Part shown: positions 1 through 5,656 of the stretch, in pieces
Layout: each line of letters opens with the position of its first letter
Numbering within the stretch: position 1 is the first letter of the stretch
Assembly: GCA_000432135.1 (NCBI GenBank)
Contig: HF990612.1
Coordinates: 23,748 to 34,293, forward strand
Direction: 5' to 3'
DNA from: Firmicutes bacterium CAG:124
GTDB taxonomy: Bacteria; Bacillota; Clostridia; Oscillospirales; Oscillospiraceae
Length of the DNA stretch: 10,546 bases
Made by a program: the position numbers and the translations under genes
The notes under the pieces: model-generated
Seen by the model: the letters and a program-made list of their open reading frames with translations, nothing else
Told to the model about the DNA's origin: nothing
Database searches by the model: none

Positions 1-726
1 CGCGGCACGTCGATCCCGTTTCTGGGGCTTTACGGCGCGTGCTCGACCATGGCTGAATCGCTGCTTCTGGCGGCGGCGTTCGTCGATGCGGGCTTTGCGG
101 ACACGGCGGCAGCGCTTACCTCGTCGCATTTTGCCTCGGCGGAGCGGCAGTACCGCTTCCCGCTCGGCTACGGCGGCCAGCGCACGCCGACGGCCCAATG
201 GACCGTGACTGGCTCCGGCTGCTGCATCGTGGGAAAAAGCGGCCACGGTCCGCGCATTGAGGCCGCGACCATCGGAAAAATTCAGGATTACGGCATCAAG
301 GACGCCAACAATATGGGCGCGGCCATGGCGCCCGCAGCCATCAGCACGCTGCAGGCGCATTTCCGCGATCTGCGGCGGGTGCCGTCGGACTATGACCTGA
401 TCGTGACGGGCGATCTCGGTATGCTCGGCAGGACAATTGTGCTCGACCAGTTCCGGCGCATCGGCGTGGACCTCTCCCCGGTCTACAACGACTGCGGACT
501 TCTCATTTTTGACACGAAATCGCAGGATGTGCACGCAGGCGGCTCCGGCTGCGGGTGCGGAGCGAGCGTTTTGTGCGGATATCTGCTGGACAGGCTCGAA
601 AAGCGGGAGCTGCGGCGGCTCCTGTTCTGCGCGACGGGCGCGCTGCTCTCCCCCACGTCCAGCTGGCAGGGCGAATCGATCCCCGGCGTGTGCCATGCGG
701 TCGCCATCACGGCGGAAGGAGTATAG
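1..726 (+). CDS. spoVAD: Stage V sporulation protein AD, 3' part (start lies outside the window)
   Basis: The reading frame is open from base 1 to a TAG at 724-726, giving the last 241 residues of a protein that is usually about 340 residues, so roughly the first 100 are missing. SpoVAD has a thiolase-like fold and binds dipicolinic acid (DPA). With the other SpoVA proteins it moves Ca-DPA from the mother cell into the forespore and is needed for DPA release at germination. The visible protein has the family block GLYGACSTMAES near its start, then glycine-rich segments (ITAEGV at the C-terminus, GSGCGCGAS about 60 residues before it). An ATG at 49-51 is an internal methionine of this block, not the start. 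The next gene, spoVAE, begins 3 nt after the stop, which is the normal spoVA order. Identification rests on recognised sequence plus gene order. Confidence 0.95.
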   Translation, partial: RGTSIPFLGLYGACSTMAESLLLAAAFVDAGFADTAAALTSSHFASAERQYRFPLGYGGQRTPTAQWTVTGSGCCIVGKSGHGPRIEAATIGKIQDYGIKDANNMGAAMAPAAISTLQAHFRDLRRVPSDYDLIVTGDLGMLGRTIVLDQFRRIGVDLSPVYNDCGLLIFDTKSQDVHAGGSGCGCGASVLCGYLLDRLEKRELRRLLFCATGALLSPTSSWQGESIPGVCHAVAITAEGV

Positions 727-729
727 CGT

Positions 730-1086
730 ATGGACTATCTGAAGGCATTTCTGGTCGGAGGCGCGATCTGTATGCTCGGCCAGCTTCTGATCGACAAAAC
801 GAGGCTCACGCCCGCACGGATCCTGGTGTGCTATGTGGTGCTGGGCGTGATTCTGGGCGGTGCGGGCGTCTATGACAAGCTCGTGGACTTTGCGGGCGCA
901 GGCGCGACCGTCCCGCTGACGGGCTTCGGCAATACGCTTGCAAAGGGCGTGCGCGAGGCCGTGAAGGAGCAGGGCATTCTCGGCGCGCTGACGGGCGGAC
1001 TCAAGGCCTCGGCGGCAGGCATCGCGGCGGCGGTGTTTTTCGGCTTTCTCGCCGCGCTGCTCTGCAATCCGAAGGATAAATCCTGA
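730..1086 (+). CDS. spoVAE: Stage V sporulation protein AE (SpoVAEb type)
   Basis: This gene encodes a 118-residue membrane protein, close to the usual length of the SpoVAEb family (about 116). It is part of the SpoVA channel that carries Ca-DPA across the inner forespore membrane. Three hydrophobic segments are visible, at about residues 5-20, 29-48 and 90-113. They are separated by a more polar middle with GFGNTLAKGVREAVKEQG, and the family-typical QLLIDKT and TPARILV follow the first segment. The ATG at 730 is preceded by AAGGAG at 716-721, eight bases away and inside the end of spoVAD, so the two genes are probably co-transcribed and translationally coupled. Expression in the forespore is expected from the family, but the operon promoter is outside the window. 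Confidence 0.93.
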   Translation: MDYLKAFLVGGAICMLGQLLIDKTRLTPARILVCYVVLGVILGGAGVYDKLVDFAGAGATVPLTGFGNTLAKGVREAVKEQGILGALTGGLKASAAGIAAAVFFGFLAALLCNPKDKS

Positions 1087-1145
1087 AAAAGCGGACAAGC
1101 TATCCCTGCGGCTGCGCCGCAATTCATACTTTCAGGAGGCTCATC

Positions 1146-1232
1146 ATGAGCAAGCAGAACAAAACGAACAAGACCGAATCGCAGAACACCTCGAACCAGA
1201 CGCAAAATCAGGACTCGAAGAACTGCAAGTAA
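1146..1232 (+). CDS. 28-residue Asn/Gln/Lys-rich micro-ORF downstream of spoVAE
   Basis: This short ORF starts MSKQNKTNKTES and ends SKNCK. It is almost entirely N, Q, K, T and S, with a single cysteine two residues before the end and no hydrophobic segment. A consensus AGGAGG at 1134-1139 lies six bases before the ATG, and a strong terminator follows five bases after the stop. That layout argues for a real translated gene. No separate promoter is evident in the 59-base gap after spoVAE, so it may be the last cistron of the spoVA transcript. A small GC hairpin (1107-1112 with 1116-1121) in the gap lacks a T-run and is unlikely to terminate. The composition recalls small acid-soluble or other minor spore proteins, but there is no motif that proves this and I do not assign a family. 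Confidence 0.6.
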   Translation: MSKQNKTNKTESQNTSNQTQNQDSKNCK

Positions 1233-1236
1233 CCAG

Positions 1237-1275
1237 AACGGGAGAACGCCGGTGCATGGCGTTCTCCCGTTTTTT
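1237..1275 (+). terminator. Factor-independent terminator of the spoVA/micro-ORF transcript
   Basis: A perfect 12-bp stem (1239-1250 with 1258-1269) has a 7-base loop and is followed by six T at 1270-1275. AA at 1237-1238 can extend the stem against the T-run. The T-run overlaps the stop codon of the convergent citrate synthase gene (1274-1276). The same stem follows that gene on the minus strand but with a poor T-run, so it may also weakly end the opposite transcript. Confidence 0.87.
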
Positions 1276-2626
1276 ATGTCCGTGCGTCCACAGGGATGTA
1301 CGGCTCTTTGATGAGCATGGCGCGGTAGGCCGGGCGCATGATGCGGTTGCCGGTGGCAAGCTCTTCAAGGCGGTGCGCGCACCAGCCCGCGATGCGGGCC
1401 GTGGCGAACAGCGGCGTGTACAGATCCTCCGGGATCTCCAGCATACTGTAGATCAGGCCGGAATAGAGGTCGACGTTCGCGCACATGGGGATCGACTGGT
1501 GCTTGCGCGCCATGATCTTCTCGATGCCGCGCGCTTCCACGCGCTCCATCAGCTCCAGATCATGGAGCCGCCCCTTGGCTCCGGCCAGCGACGCGGCGTA
1601 TTTTTTGATGACGACGGCACGCGGGTCTGACATGGTATAGACCGCGTGGCCCAGACCGTAGATCTTGCCAGAGCGGTCGCCCGCCTCGCCGTCGAGAATG
1701 CGATCCAGATACGCGTCCAGCGACGCGTCGTCCGGAGCTTCGCCGACGTGCTCACGGATATCGCGGAACATCTGCATGACCTTGGCGTTCGCACCGCCGT
1801 GCAGCGGACCCTTCAGGGAGCCGACCGCGCCTGCGATGGCACTGTAGGTATCGGTACCGGACGAAGTCATGGCGCGGCAGACAAAGGTGGAGTTGTTGCT
1901 GGAATGCTCGGCGTGGAGAATGAGCATGAGGTCGAGCAGATGCGCTTCCTCCGGCGTGTAGGCCGCATCGGGGCGGATCATGCGCAGGATGTTCTCGGCG
2001 ACGGACAGCTCCGGCTCCGGATTGTGCAGGATGAGGGAGTCTCCGTCAAAATAATGCCGCTTGGCGGCAAAGGCGTTCGCCGCGATGAGCGGGAAGCGCG
2101 CGATGAGGCCGATGGACTGCCGCAGAACGTTGTCCAGCGCGGTATCGTCCGCGCGGTCGTCATAGGAATAGAGGGCGAGGACGCTGCGGGCCAGCTGGTT
2201 CATGATGTTGCGGCTGGGGGCCTTGAGGATCATGTCCTCGGTAAACCCGGATGGCATGGTGCGTGCGCGGGCCATGACGTCGTTGAAGCGCTGCTGCTGC
2301 GCCTGCGTGGGCAAAGAGCCGAGCAGCAGCAGATACGCGACCTCCTCATAGCCGAACGTGCCGCTTTTCCGATGGGCCTCGACAATATCCTCGACGCTGA
2401 TGCCGCGGTAATACAGCTTGCCGGGCATGGGAACGCGTTCGCCGTCCATCATATAATAGCCCTGCACGCTGCCGACCTTGCTGACGCCGATGAGCACGCC
2501 CGTGCCGTCCGCGTTGCGCAGGCCGCGCTTGATGCTCTGGTCTTCAAAATACTGCGCGGGGATGGCATACTGCTGCGCAATGTTTTCACTCAGATGGGCG
2601 ATGTCGGTTTCAAGAAGCGTTGCCAT
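1274..2626 (-). CDS. gltA: Citrate synthase
   Basis: This 450-residue protein condenses acetyl-CoA and oxaloacetate to citrate, the first step of the oxidative TCA branch. In a fermentative clostridium that branch mainly makes 2-oxoglutarate for glutamate. The catalytic set of the Si-citrate synthase family is intact: His276 in GPLHGGAN, His327 in GLGHAVY and Asp386 in NVDLYSG. Also present are HAEHSSNNST at 238-247 and substrate-binding arginines in DPR (336), ARIAGW (411) and MRP (431). The start at 2626 is supported by GGAGGT at 2635-2640, eight bases upstream, and by a promoter just beyond it. The gene stands alone; no aconitase or isocitrate dehydrogenase gene is in the window. It converges on the spoVA-side micro-ORF and shares the terminator region with it. 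A methylcitrate synthase activity cannot be ruled out from sequence alone. Confidence 0.96.
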   Translation of the reverse strand: MATLLETDIAHLSENIAQQYAIPAQYFEDQSIKRGLRNADGTGVLIGVSKVGSVQGYYMMDGERVPMPGKLYYRGISVEDIVEAHRKSGTFGYEEVAYLLLLGSLPTQAQQQRFNDVMARARTMPSGFTEDMILKAPSRNIMNQLARSVLALYSYDDRADDTALDNVLRQSIGLIARFPLIAANAFAAKRHYFDGDSLILHNPEPELSVAENILRMIRPDAAYTPEEAHLLDLMLILHAEHSSNNSTFVCRAMTSSGTDTYSAIAGAVGSLKGPLHGGANAKVMQMFRDIREHVGEAPDDASLDAYLDRILDGEAGDRSGKIYGLGHAVYTMSDPRAVVIKKYAASLAGAKGRLHDLELMERVEARGIEKIMARKHQSIPMCANVDLYSGLIYSMLEIPEDLYTPLFATARIAGWCAHRLEELATGNRIMRPAYRAMLIKEPYIPVDART

Positions 2627-2658
2627 GGTTCGGGACCTCCTGCGAATTTGTTGCCCAT

Positions 2659-2687
2659 ATTATATCGAAGCGGCAGCAAAAATGCAA
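2659..2687 (-). promoter_or_regulatory. Sigma-A-type promoter of citrate synthase
   Basis: Read on the minus strand, TTGCAT (2682-2687) and a perfect TATAAT (2659-2664) are separated by 17 bases. They lie about 33 bases upstream of the gltA start, with the ribosome-binding site in between. No operator-like repeat is obvious next to it. Confidence 0.65.
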
Positions 2688-2785
2688 GAGTACGTTTTCG
2701 ATTATGCAGAATATTTTTTGAATTTCTTAGGATTCGTAAGCAATGCGATGAGCTGTGCAATATGAATTTCTAAATCATGCATTCT

Positions 2786-4174
2786 TCACGCCTGCTTGAT
2801 CTCCGGCATCCAGCGGAAGCACTTGTAATAGATTACGAACAGCACGGACGTGGTCAGCCACGTTGCGGGATAGCACAGCGCAATGGTCCAGTTATTCAAA
2901 TGCGGGAATGTTACGAAAAACAGCAGCGCCAGCCGCAGCAGACACGTGCCGAACAGCGTCAGGACCGTCGGCATGACACTCCGCCCGCAGCCGCGCATCG
3001 CGGAGGAAAGCACCTCCACACAGCAGAACGTCGGGTAGAAAAAGGCCAGCATGGTGATAATCCGGCTGCCCTCGGCCATGACGTTCGTATCGTCGGTAAA
3101 GAACCGCACGGTCAGCCCCCGCGTCAGGAACAGCAGAGCGCTGAACAGCGCGGAAAAGCCGACATGCATCCACATGCCGGTACGGATGACGGAAGTAATG
3201 CGGTCAAGCTGCCGCGCACCGTAATTCTGTCCGGCGAATGTCATGACCGTGATGCCGATAGCGTTGGACACGGGCCAATAAAACCCGTCGAGCTTCCAGT
3301 AGATCGACCAGGCCGCCGCCGTGTCTGTGCCGAGCAGATTGATGGCCTTCTGGATGATAACATTCGCGACGCTGTACATGATGGTAGCCAGTCCCGCGGG
3401 CAAGCCAATAGCCGTCATGCGGCGCAGAAGCACGCTGTCAAAGCGCAGCTCCGACACATGCAGGCGGCAGTCGCCCGGAATACGCAGCAGCACCCAGATC
3501 ACGAGCCCCGCGCAGATCAGCTGCGACAGGCTGGGCGCCATGGCCGCGCCCGCCGGTCCAAGTCCCGCCATGGCCGCGCCCGCCGTTCCAAGTCCGAAAA
3601 CAGCGACGAACAGCAGATCCAGCCCCGTGTTGGCCAGCGCGCAGACGATGAGGAAGTAAAGGGGCCGTTTGGAATCGCCCACCGCGCGCAGAATGCCCGC
3701 GCCCATGTTATAGACCATGGAGGGGATCATCCCGGCAAAATACCACTGCAGGTAGACGATGGAATCAGCCAGCGTATCGGCGGGCGGGTCGAGCAGGACA
3801 AGCACAGGCCGGGCCATGAGAATGCCCAGCGCCGTCATGACCGCGCCGATCACAACGGAGAATAAAATTGCCGTGTGGACAGACTTCCGCACCATATCGC
3901 CCTCCCCCGCGCCGTAATGCTGCGAGACGACGACGCAGGCGCCGGAGGACAGGCCGACGAAAAAGCCCACGACCAGATTAATGATGACCAGATCCGAGCC
4001 GCCGACAGCGGCCAGCGCCGTCTTGCCGACCAGACGGCCGAGGACGACCGCGTCGACCATGGAATACAGCTGCTGGAGCAGCGACCCCAGCATGATCGGC
4101 AGGAAAAAGCGGGTCATATTCGAAAAAACAGGGCCGTGAAGCAGATCAGGGCCCCGGGAAACGGACTTTGTCAT
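2786..4174 (-). CDS. MATE-family multidrug/cation antiporter
   Basis: This 462-residue inner-membrane exporter has the usual MATE length and about twelve hydrophobic segments in two halves. MATE proteins expel cationic drugs or metabolites in exchange for Na+ or H+. Typical features visible are FFLPIMLGSLLQQLYSMVDAVV near residues 23-44, the GRLVGKTALAAVG loop, GAGILRAVGDSKRPLYF at 158-174, and the second-half AGQNYGARQ and SSAMRGCGRS. The frame extends upstream to 4339, but the ATG at 4172-4174 is preferred. It has GGGGAGGT eight bases upstream, the family N-terminus begins there (LLHGPVFSNM), and the extension would run through the divergent thiT promoter. Residues 194-213 contain a tandem 10-residue duplication. 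It is divergently transcribed from the thiamine unit, which says little about its substrate. No clear terminator is seen after its stop. Confidence 0.92.
   Translation of the reverse strand: MTKSVSRGPDLLHGPVFSNMTRFFLPIMLGSLLQQLYSMVDAVVLGRLVGKTALAAVGGSDLVIINLVVGFFVGLSSGACVVVSQHYGAGEGDMVRKSVHTAILFSVVIGAVMTALGILMARPVLVLLDPPADTLADSIVYLQWYFAGMIPSMVYNMGAGILRAVGDSKRPLYFLIVCALANTGLDLLFVAVFGLGTAGAAMAGLGPAGAAMAPSLSQLICAGLVIWVLLRIPGDCRLHVSELRFDSVLLRRMTAIGLPAGLATIMYSVANVIIQKAINLLGTDTAAAWSIYWKLDGFYWPVSNAIGITVMTFAGQNYGARQLDRITSVIRTGMWMHVGFSALFSALLFLTRGLTVRFFTDDTNVMAEGSRIITMLAFFYPTFCCVEVLSSAMRGCGRSVMPTVLTLFGTCLLRLALLFFVTFPHLNNWTIALCYPATWLTTSVLFVIYYKCFRWMPEIKQA
3536..3595. repeat. 30-bp in-frame tandem duplication inside the MATE gene
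   Basis: Units 3536-3565 and 3566-3595 match at 29 of 30 bases; the difference is 3556 G versus 3586 T. They encode GLGPAGAAMA and GLGTAGAAMA (residues 204-213 and 194-203), at the start of a membrane helix that most MATE proteins begin with a single such block. Because 30 bp is divisible by three, the frame is kept. Confidence 0.9.
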
Positions 4175-4182
4175 GCGGACAA

Positions 4183-4190
4183 ACCTCCCC
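4183..4190 (-). promoter_or_regulatory. Ribosome-binding site that fixes the MATE start
   Basis: GGGGAGGT on the minus strand lies eight bases before the ATG at 4174. This supports the 462-residue form over the longer open frame that begins at 4339. Confidence 0.8.
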
Positions 4191-4216
4191 GAAAAAGAAT
4201 CCAGCCATACTATACT

Positions 4217-4244
4217 ATAGTAACGGTTTCCCGGAAAAAAGCAA
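4217..4244 (-). promoter_or_regulatory. Possible promoter of the MATE gene
   Basis: On the minus strand TTGCTT (4239-4244) and TACTAT (4217-4222) are 16 bases apart. Two overlapping TATAGT hexamers (4214-4219 and 4209-4214) are alternative -10 boxes with worse spacing. The exact start site is uncertain. It lies between the MATE gene and the divergent thiT promoter. Confidence 0.42.
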
Positions 4245-4268
4245 GAGGCCGCAGTTCTTAAATTTTTC

Positions 4269-4297
4269 TTGACGGCTCCGCATCTGGACGCTATAAT
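4269..4297 (+). promoter_or_regulatory. Consensus sigma-A-type promoter of the TPP riboswitch/thiT unit
   Basis: TTGACG (4269-4274) and TATAAT (4292-4297) are separated by exactly 17 bases. Initiation would fall near 4304, about 15 bases before the riboswitch aptamer, so the whole aptamer would be in the leader RNA. Confidence 0.82.
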
Positions 4298-4317
4298 ACC
4301 CACAGGCCACAGACAAT

Positions 4318-4410
4318 CGAACACAGGGGCGCTGGGCAACCGGCTGAGATTGCGTTTTGCGCTTGTCCCTTAAACCTGATCCGGGTAATGCCGGCGTAGG
4401 AAGCTGCTTC
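4318..4410 (+). promoter_or_regulatory. TPP riboswitch (THI element) aptamer
   Basis: The conserved THI-box blocks occur in order: GGGGCGCTGGGC (4326-4337), CTGAGA (4344-4349), ACCTGATCCGGGTAATGCCGG (start 4374, P4/P5 region) and GCGTAGGAAG (4394-4403). P1 can close by pairing 4319-4326 with 4404-4410, with a small internal asymmetry. The 3' core block has GTAGGAA where most members have GTAGGGAA. The aptamer binds thiamine pyrophosphate. A terminator hairpin 28 bases downstream and the thiamine transporter gene after it fit transcriptional OFF control by TPP. Confidence 0.95.
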
Positions 4411-4438
4411 GTATATGAGATCTCTATCGATATGCTGC

Positions 4439-4481
4439 GTACTGCACGACACCAAAATCCGGTTGTGTGCGGTACTTTTTT
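4439..4481 (+). terminator. Riboswitch expression platform: conditional intrinsic terminator
   Basis: GTACTGCAC (4439-4447) pairs with GTGCGGTAC (4467-4475) using one G-U pair. ACA (4449-4451) continues the stem with TGT (4464-4466) after a single-base bulge, and six T follow at 4476-4481. The thiT ribosome-binding site begins only seven bases later. In TPP riboswitches of Firmicutes such a hairpin forms when ligand is bound. I did not resolve a convincing antiterminator by eye. Confidence 0.78.
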
Positions 4482-4499
4482 ATTTTTGGAGGGATTTTT

Positions 4500-5066
4500 A
4501 TGAAAAAATCCAAGGTGTACGCGCTCTGCGAGGGCGCGATCATGGTCGCACTGGCGACGGCGCTGAGCTATGTCAAGCTGATGGAACTGCCGCAGGGCGG
4601 AAGCGTCTGCATCGGTATGCTGCCGCTGTTCATCTATTTCTATCGCTGGGACTGGAAGCACAGCTTCCTCGCCGCGTTTGCCTACGGTCTGCTCCAGCTG
4701 ATCTTTGACGGCGCTTATGCGTGGGGCCCGACGTCGATGCTGCTCGACTATGTGCTGGCGTTCACGGTGCTTGGCGTTGCAACGTTCTTCCGGAAGATGA
4801 AGGGCGGCCTGTATCTCGGCGCAACGGTCGCGTGCGTCTGCCGCTTCCTTGTCCATTTCATCAGCGGCGTCACGATCTACCGCATCAACGAGCCGACCGA
4901 GCTGTTCAACTCCATCTACACGAACCCGTGGCTCTATTCCGCTGTTTATAACGGCAGCTATGTGCTCATCGACCTGGTTCTCTGCCTCGTGATCCTTGCA
5001 GTCCTGTCCACGCCCATGCGCAAATACCTGCGCGGCGACGATCTCAAGGCCATGCGCGGCGAATAA
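4500..5066 (+). CDS. thiT: Energy-coupled thiamine transporter, S component ThiT
   Basis: This 188-residue membrane protein is the substrate-binding subunit of an ECF-type importer for thiamine; it works with the shared EcfA/EcfA'/EcfT energizing module, which is not in this window. About six hydrophobic segments are visible. Family features are the small-residue helix EGAIMVALATALS (11-23, the AxxxA-type face that contacts EcfT), LPQGGSVCIGMLPLF at 30-44, and GAYAWGPTSMLLDY at 71-84. Aromatic and polar residues of the binding pocket lie at His119, Trp144, Tyr150 and Asn151. The start at 4500 has GGAGGG at 4488-4493, six bases away; an upstream in-frame ATG at 4467 falls inside the terminator hairpin and is rejected. 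The TPP riboswitch directly upstream confirms the thiamine role. A strong terminator follows, so it appears to be a single-gene unit. Confidence 0.94.
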   Translation: MKKSKVYALCEGAIMVALATALSYVKLMELPQGGSVCIGMLPLFIYFYRWDWKHSFLAAFAYGLLQLIFDGAYAWGPTSMLLDYVLAFTVLGVATFFRKMKGGLYLGATVACVCRFLVHFISGVTIYRINEPTELFNSIYTNPWLYSAVYNGSYVLIDLVLCLVILAVLSTPMRKYLRGDDLKAMRGE

Positions 5067-5079
5067 GCCGTTTTTCCGC

Positions 5080-5108
5080 AAAGCCCCGGCCAAAAAGGCC
5101 GGGGCTTT
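5080..5108 (+). terminator. Factor-independent terminator of thiT
   Basis: A perfect 12-bp stem (5080-5091 with 5097-5108) with an AAAAA loop starts 13 bases after the thiT stop. The stem begins AAA and ends TTT, so it could work on both strands. Its 3' arm doubles as the left copy of the outer inverted repeat described next. Confidence 0.88.
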
Positions 5109-5122
5109 CAGTCTGTCAAAAA
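5098..5122 (+). repeat. Outer inverted repeat, left copy
   Basis: This 25-base segment starts GCCGGGGCTTTCAG and ends TGTCAAAAA. Its reverse complement occurs at 5564-5588 with 23 of 25 bases identical. It overlaps the 3' arm of the thiT terminator. Confidence 0.85.
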
Positions 5123-5160
5123 CTGTTGTTTTCCTATTTTGCACAGGATTTCCAAGACAG

Positions 5161-5189
5161 TCGTAGGGGCGGACGCCTCTGTCCGCCCG
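5161..5189 (+). repeat. Hairpin module A
   Basis: TCGTAGGGGCGGAC (5161-5174), loop GCCTCT, then GTCCGCCCG (5181-5189). The 8-bp stem 5167-5174/5181-5188 is perfect. The 29-base module recurs inverted at 5506-5534 with 28 of 29 bases identical. Confidence 0.85.
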
Positions 5190-5218
5190 ATGAGCAGCCG
5201 CAAATTCTCGCAGTACTC

Positions 5219-5304
5219 TGTAGGGGCCGATGCCGGTCACAGCCGTTCGCGACGAAGGAGCGTTACGGATGTGGGTCTGCCGCTTGCCGGTACACATCGG
5301 CCCG
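5219..5304 (+). repeat. Hairpin module B (long-loop version)
   Basis: It opens with TGTAGGGGCCGATGCC (5219-5234) and closes with CATCGGCCCG (5295-5304). The 9-bp arms 5224-5232 and 5295-5303 are perfectly complementary. It follows the same TAGGGGC...GCCCG plan as module A but with a 62-base interior. Confidence 0.7.
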
Positions 5305-5314
5305 TTGGGAAGTT

Positions 5315-5360
5315 ACGAATTCGCCGCAGATTTCCATAAAAACGGTGCAATCTGCCGGGC
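5315..5360 (+). repeat. Direct repeat C, copy 1
   Basis: This 46-base unit begins ACGAATTCGCCG and ends CTGCCGGGC. It matches copy 3 at 37 of 46 bases without gaps. It runs straight into the inverted hairpin module B'. Confidence 0.75.
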
Positions 5361-5444
5361 CGATGCGACACCCGCAGGCTAGTTTCGAGGCGCAACCGCG
5401 CATAGCGCGGCTTTTAGCGCCGAAGATAGGCATCTACCCCTACA
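5356..5444 (-). repeat. Hairpin module B' (opposite orientation to B)
   Basis: The end at 5429-5444, read on the minus strand, is TGTAGGGGTAGATGCC, matching 14 of 16 bases of the start of module B. Its arms (GGGCCGATG at 5357-5365 and CATCTACCC at 5431-5439) pair at 7 of 9 positions. The interior holds the smaller hairpin-like GCGCGG/CCGCGC sequences. Confidence 0.65.
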
Positions 5445-5462
5445 CCGAAACAGGCAGTGCAT

Positions 5463-5510
5463 ACGTATGTGCCGCAGCTTTTTGCAAAAATCAGCTGCAC
5501 TCTGCCGGGC
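5463..5510 (+). repeat. Direct repeat C, copy 2
   Basis: This 48-base diverged copy begins ACGTATGTGCCGCAG and ends CACTCTGCCGGGC. It shares GTGCATACG just upstream with copy 3. It leads directly into module A'. Confidence 0.65.
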
Positions 5511-5534
5511 GGACAGAGTCGTCCGCCCCTACGA
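5506..5534 (-). repeat. Hairpin module A' (inverted copy of A)
   Basis: On the minus strand it reads TCGTAGGGGCGGAC, loop GACTCT, GTCCGCCCG. This is 28 of 29 bases identical to module A, with the single change in the loop. The 8-bp stem is 5507-5514 with 5521-5528. Confidence 0.85.
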
Positions 5535-5563
5535 AGCAGAGCGATATCGATCATGATCGGACT

Positions 5564-5588
5564 TTTTTGACACGCTGAAAGCCCCGGC
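5564..5588 (-). repeat. Outer inverted repeat, right copy
   Basis: This is the reverse complement of 5098-5122 at 23 of 25 positions. Here only a 4-bp CCCC/GGGG stem can form next to it, so it is not itself a convincing terminator for the minus-strand gene. Confidence 0.82.
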
Positions 5589-5608
5589 GGGGAAGGCGTT
5601 CGGTGCAT

Positions 5609-5654
5609 ACGAATTCGCCGAAAATTGCCGTAAAGCCAGTGCATCCTGCCGGGC
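5609..5654 (+). repeat. Direct repeat C, copy 3, without a following hairpin module
   Basis: This 46-base unit begins ACGAATTCGCCG and ends CCTGCCGGGC. Copies 1 and 2 continue into modules B' and A'; this copy stops 2 bp before the stop codon of the 53-residue gene, so the expected hairpin half is absent. Confidence 0.75.
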
Positions 5655-5656
5655 GC

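Larger units (their letters stand above)
5098..5588. repeat. Composite nested inverted-repeat cluster between thiT and the small-gene pair
   Basis: This gene-free stretch has a largely symmetric order of repeats: outer arm, hairpin module A, module B, then B' and A' in the opposite orientation, then the outer arm inverted. Short frames cross it in several phases, but none has a ribosome-binding site and recognisable protein. No transposase is inside. It resembles a cluster of miniature, non-coding repeat elements. I believe similar GTAGGGGC...GCCCG modules are common in Oscillospiraceae genomes, but this is from memory and not checked. Confidence 0.75.

Noticed and set aside
1107..1130. Terminator or forespore promoter between spoVAE and the micro-ORF
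   Set aside because: The 6-bp hairpin at 1107-1121 lacks a T-run. CATACT at 1125-1130 resembles a sigma-G -10 box, but transcription would start inside the ribosome-binding site and no -35 is placed correctly.
1646..2773. Long open frame on the plus strand antisense to citrate synthase
   Set aside because: It is a shadow of gltA codon bias: it has no ribosome-binding site and no recognisable domains, whereas the minus strand encodes an intact citrate synthase.
2777..3865. Long plus-strand frame antisense to the MATE gene
   Set aside because: Low-complexity His/Arg/Gln-rich translation typical of a reverse-complement shadow; the minus strand encodes a full transporter.
4209..4221. ATACT repeats at the MATE promoter as extra targets of the ribbon-helix-helix protein
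   Set aside because: The similarity to the half-sites near 5862 is explained by overlapping -10-like TATAGT hexamers; arms and spacing do not match the candidate operators.
4215..5297. 360-residue minus-strand frame across the riboswitch and thiT
   Set aside because: It crosses the riboswitch, thiT and both terminators, and has no family resemblance; it is a shadow of thiT and its leader.
5126..5578. 150-residue plus-strand frame through the repeat cluster
   Set aside because: It lacks a ribosome-binding site and runs through the inverted repeats, reading them in unrelated frames; not a plausible protein.
5161..5654. CRISPR array
   Set aside because: The repeats differ in orientation, spacing and length, have no regular spacers, and no cas gene is nearby.
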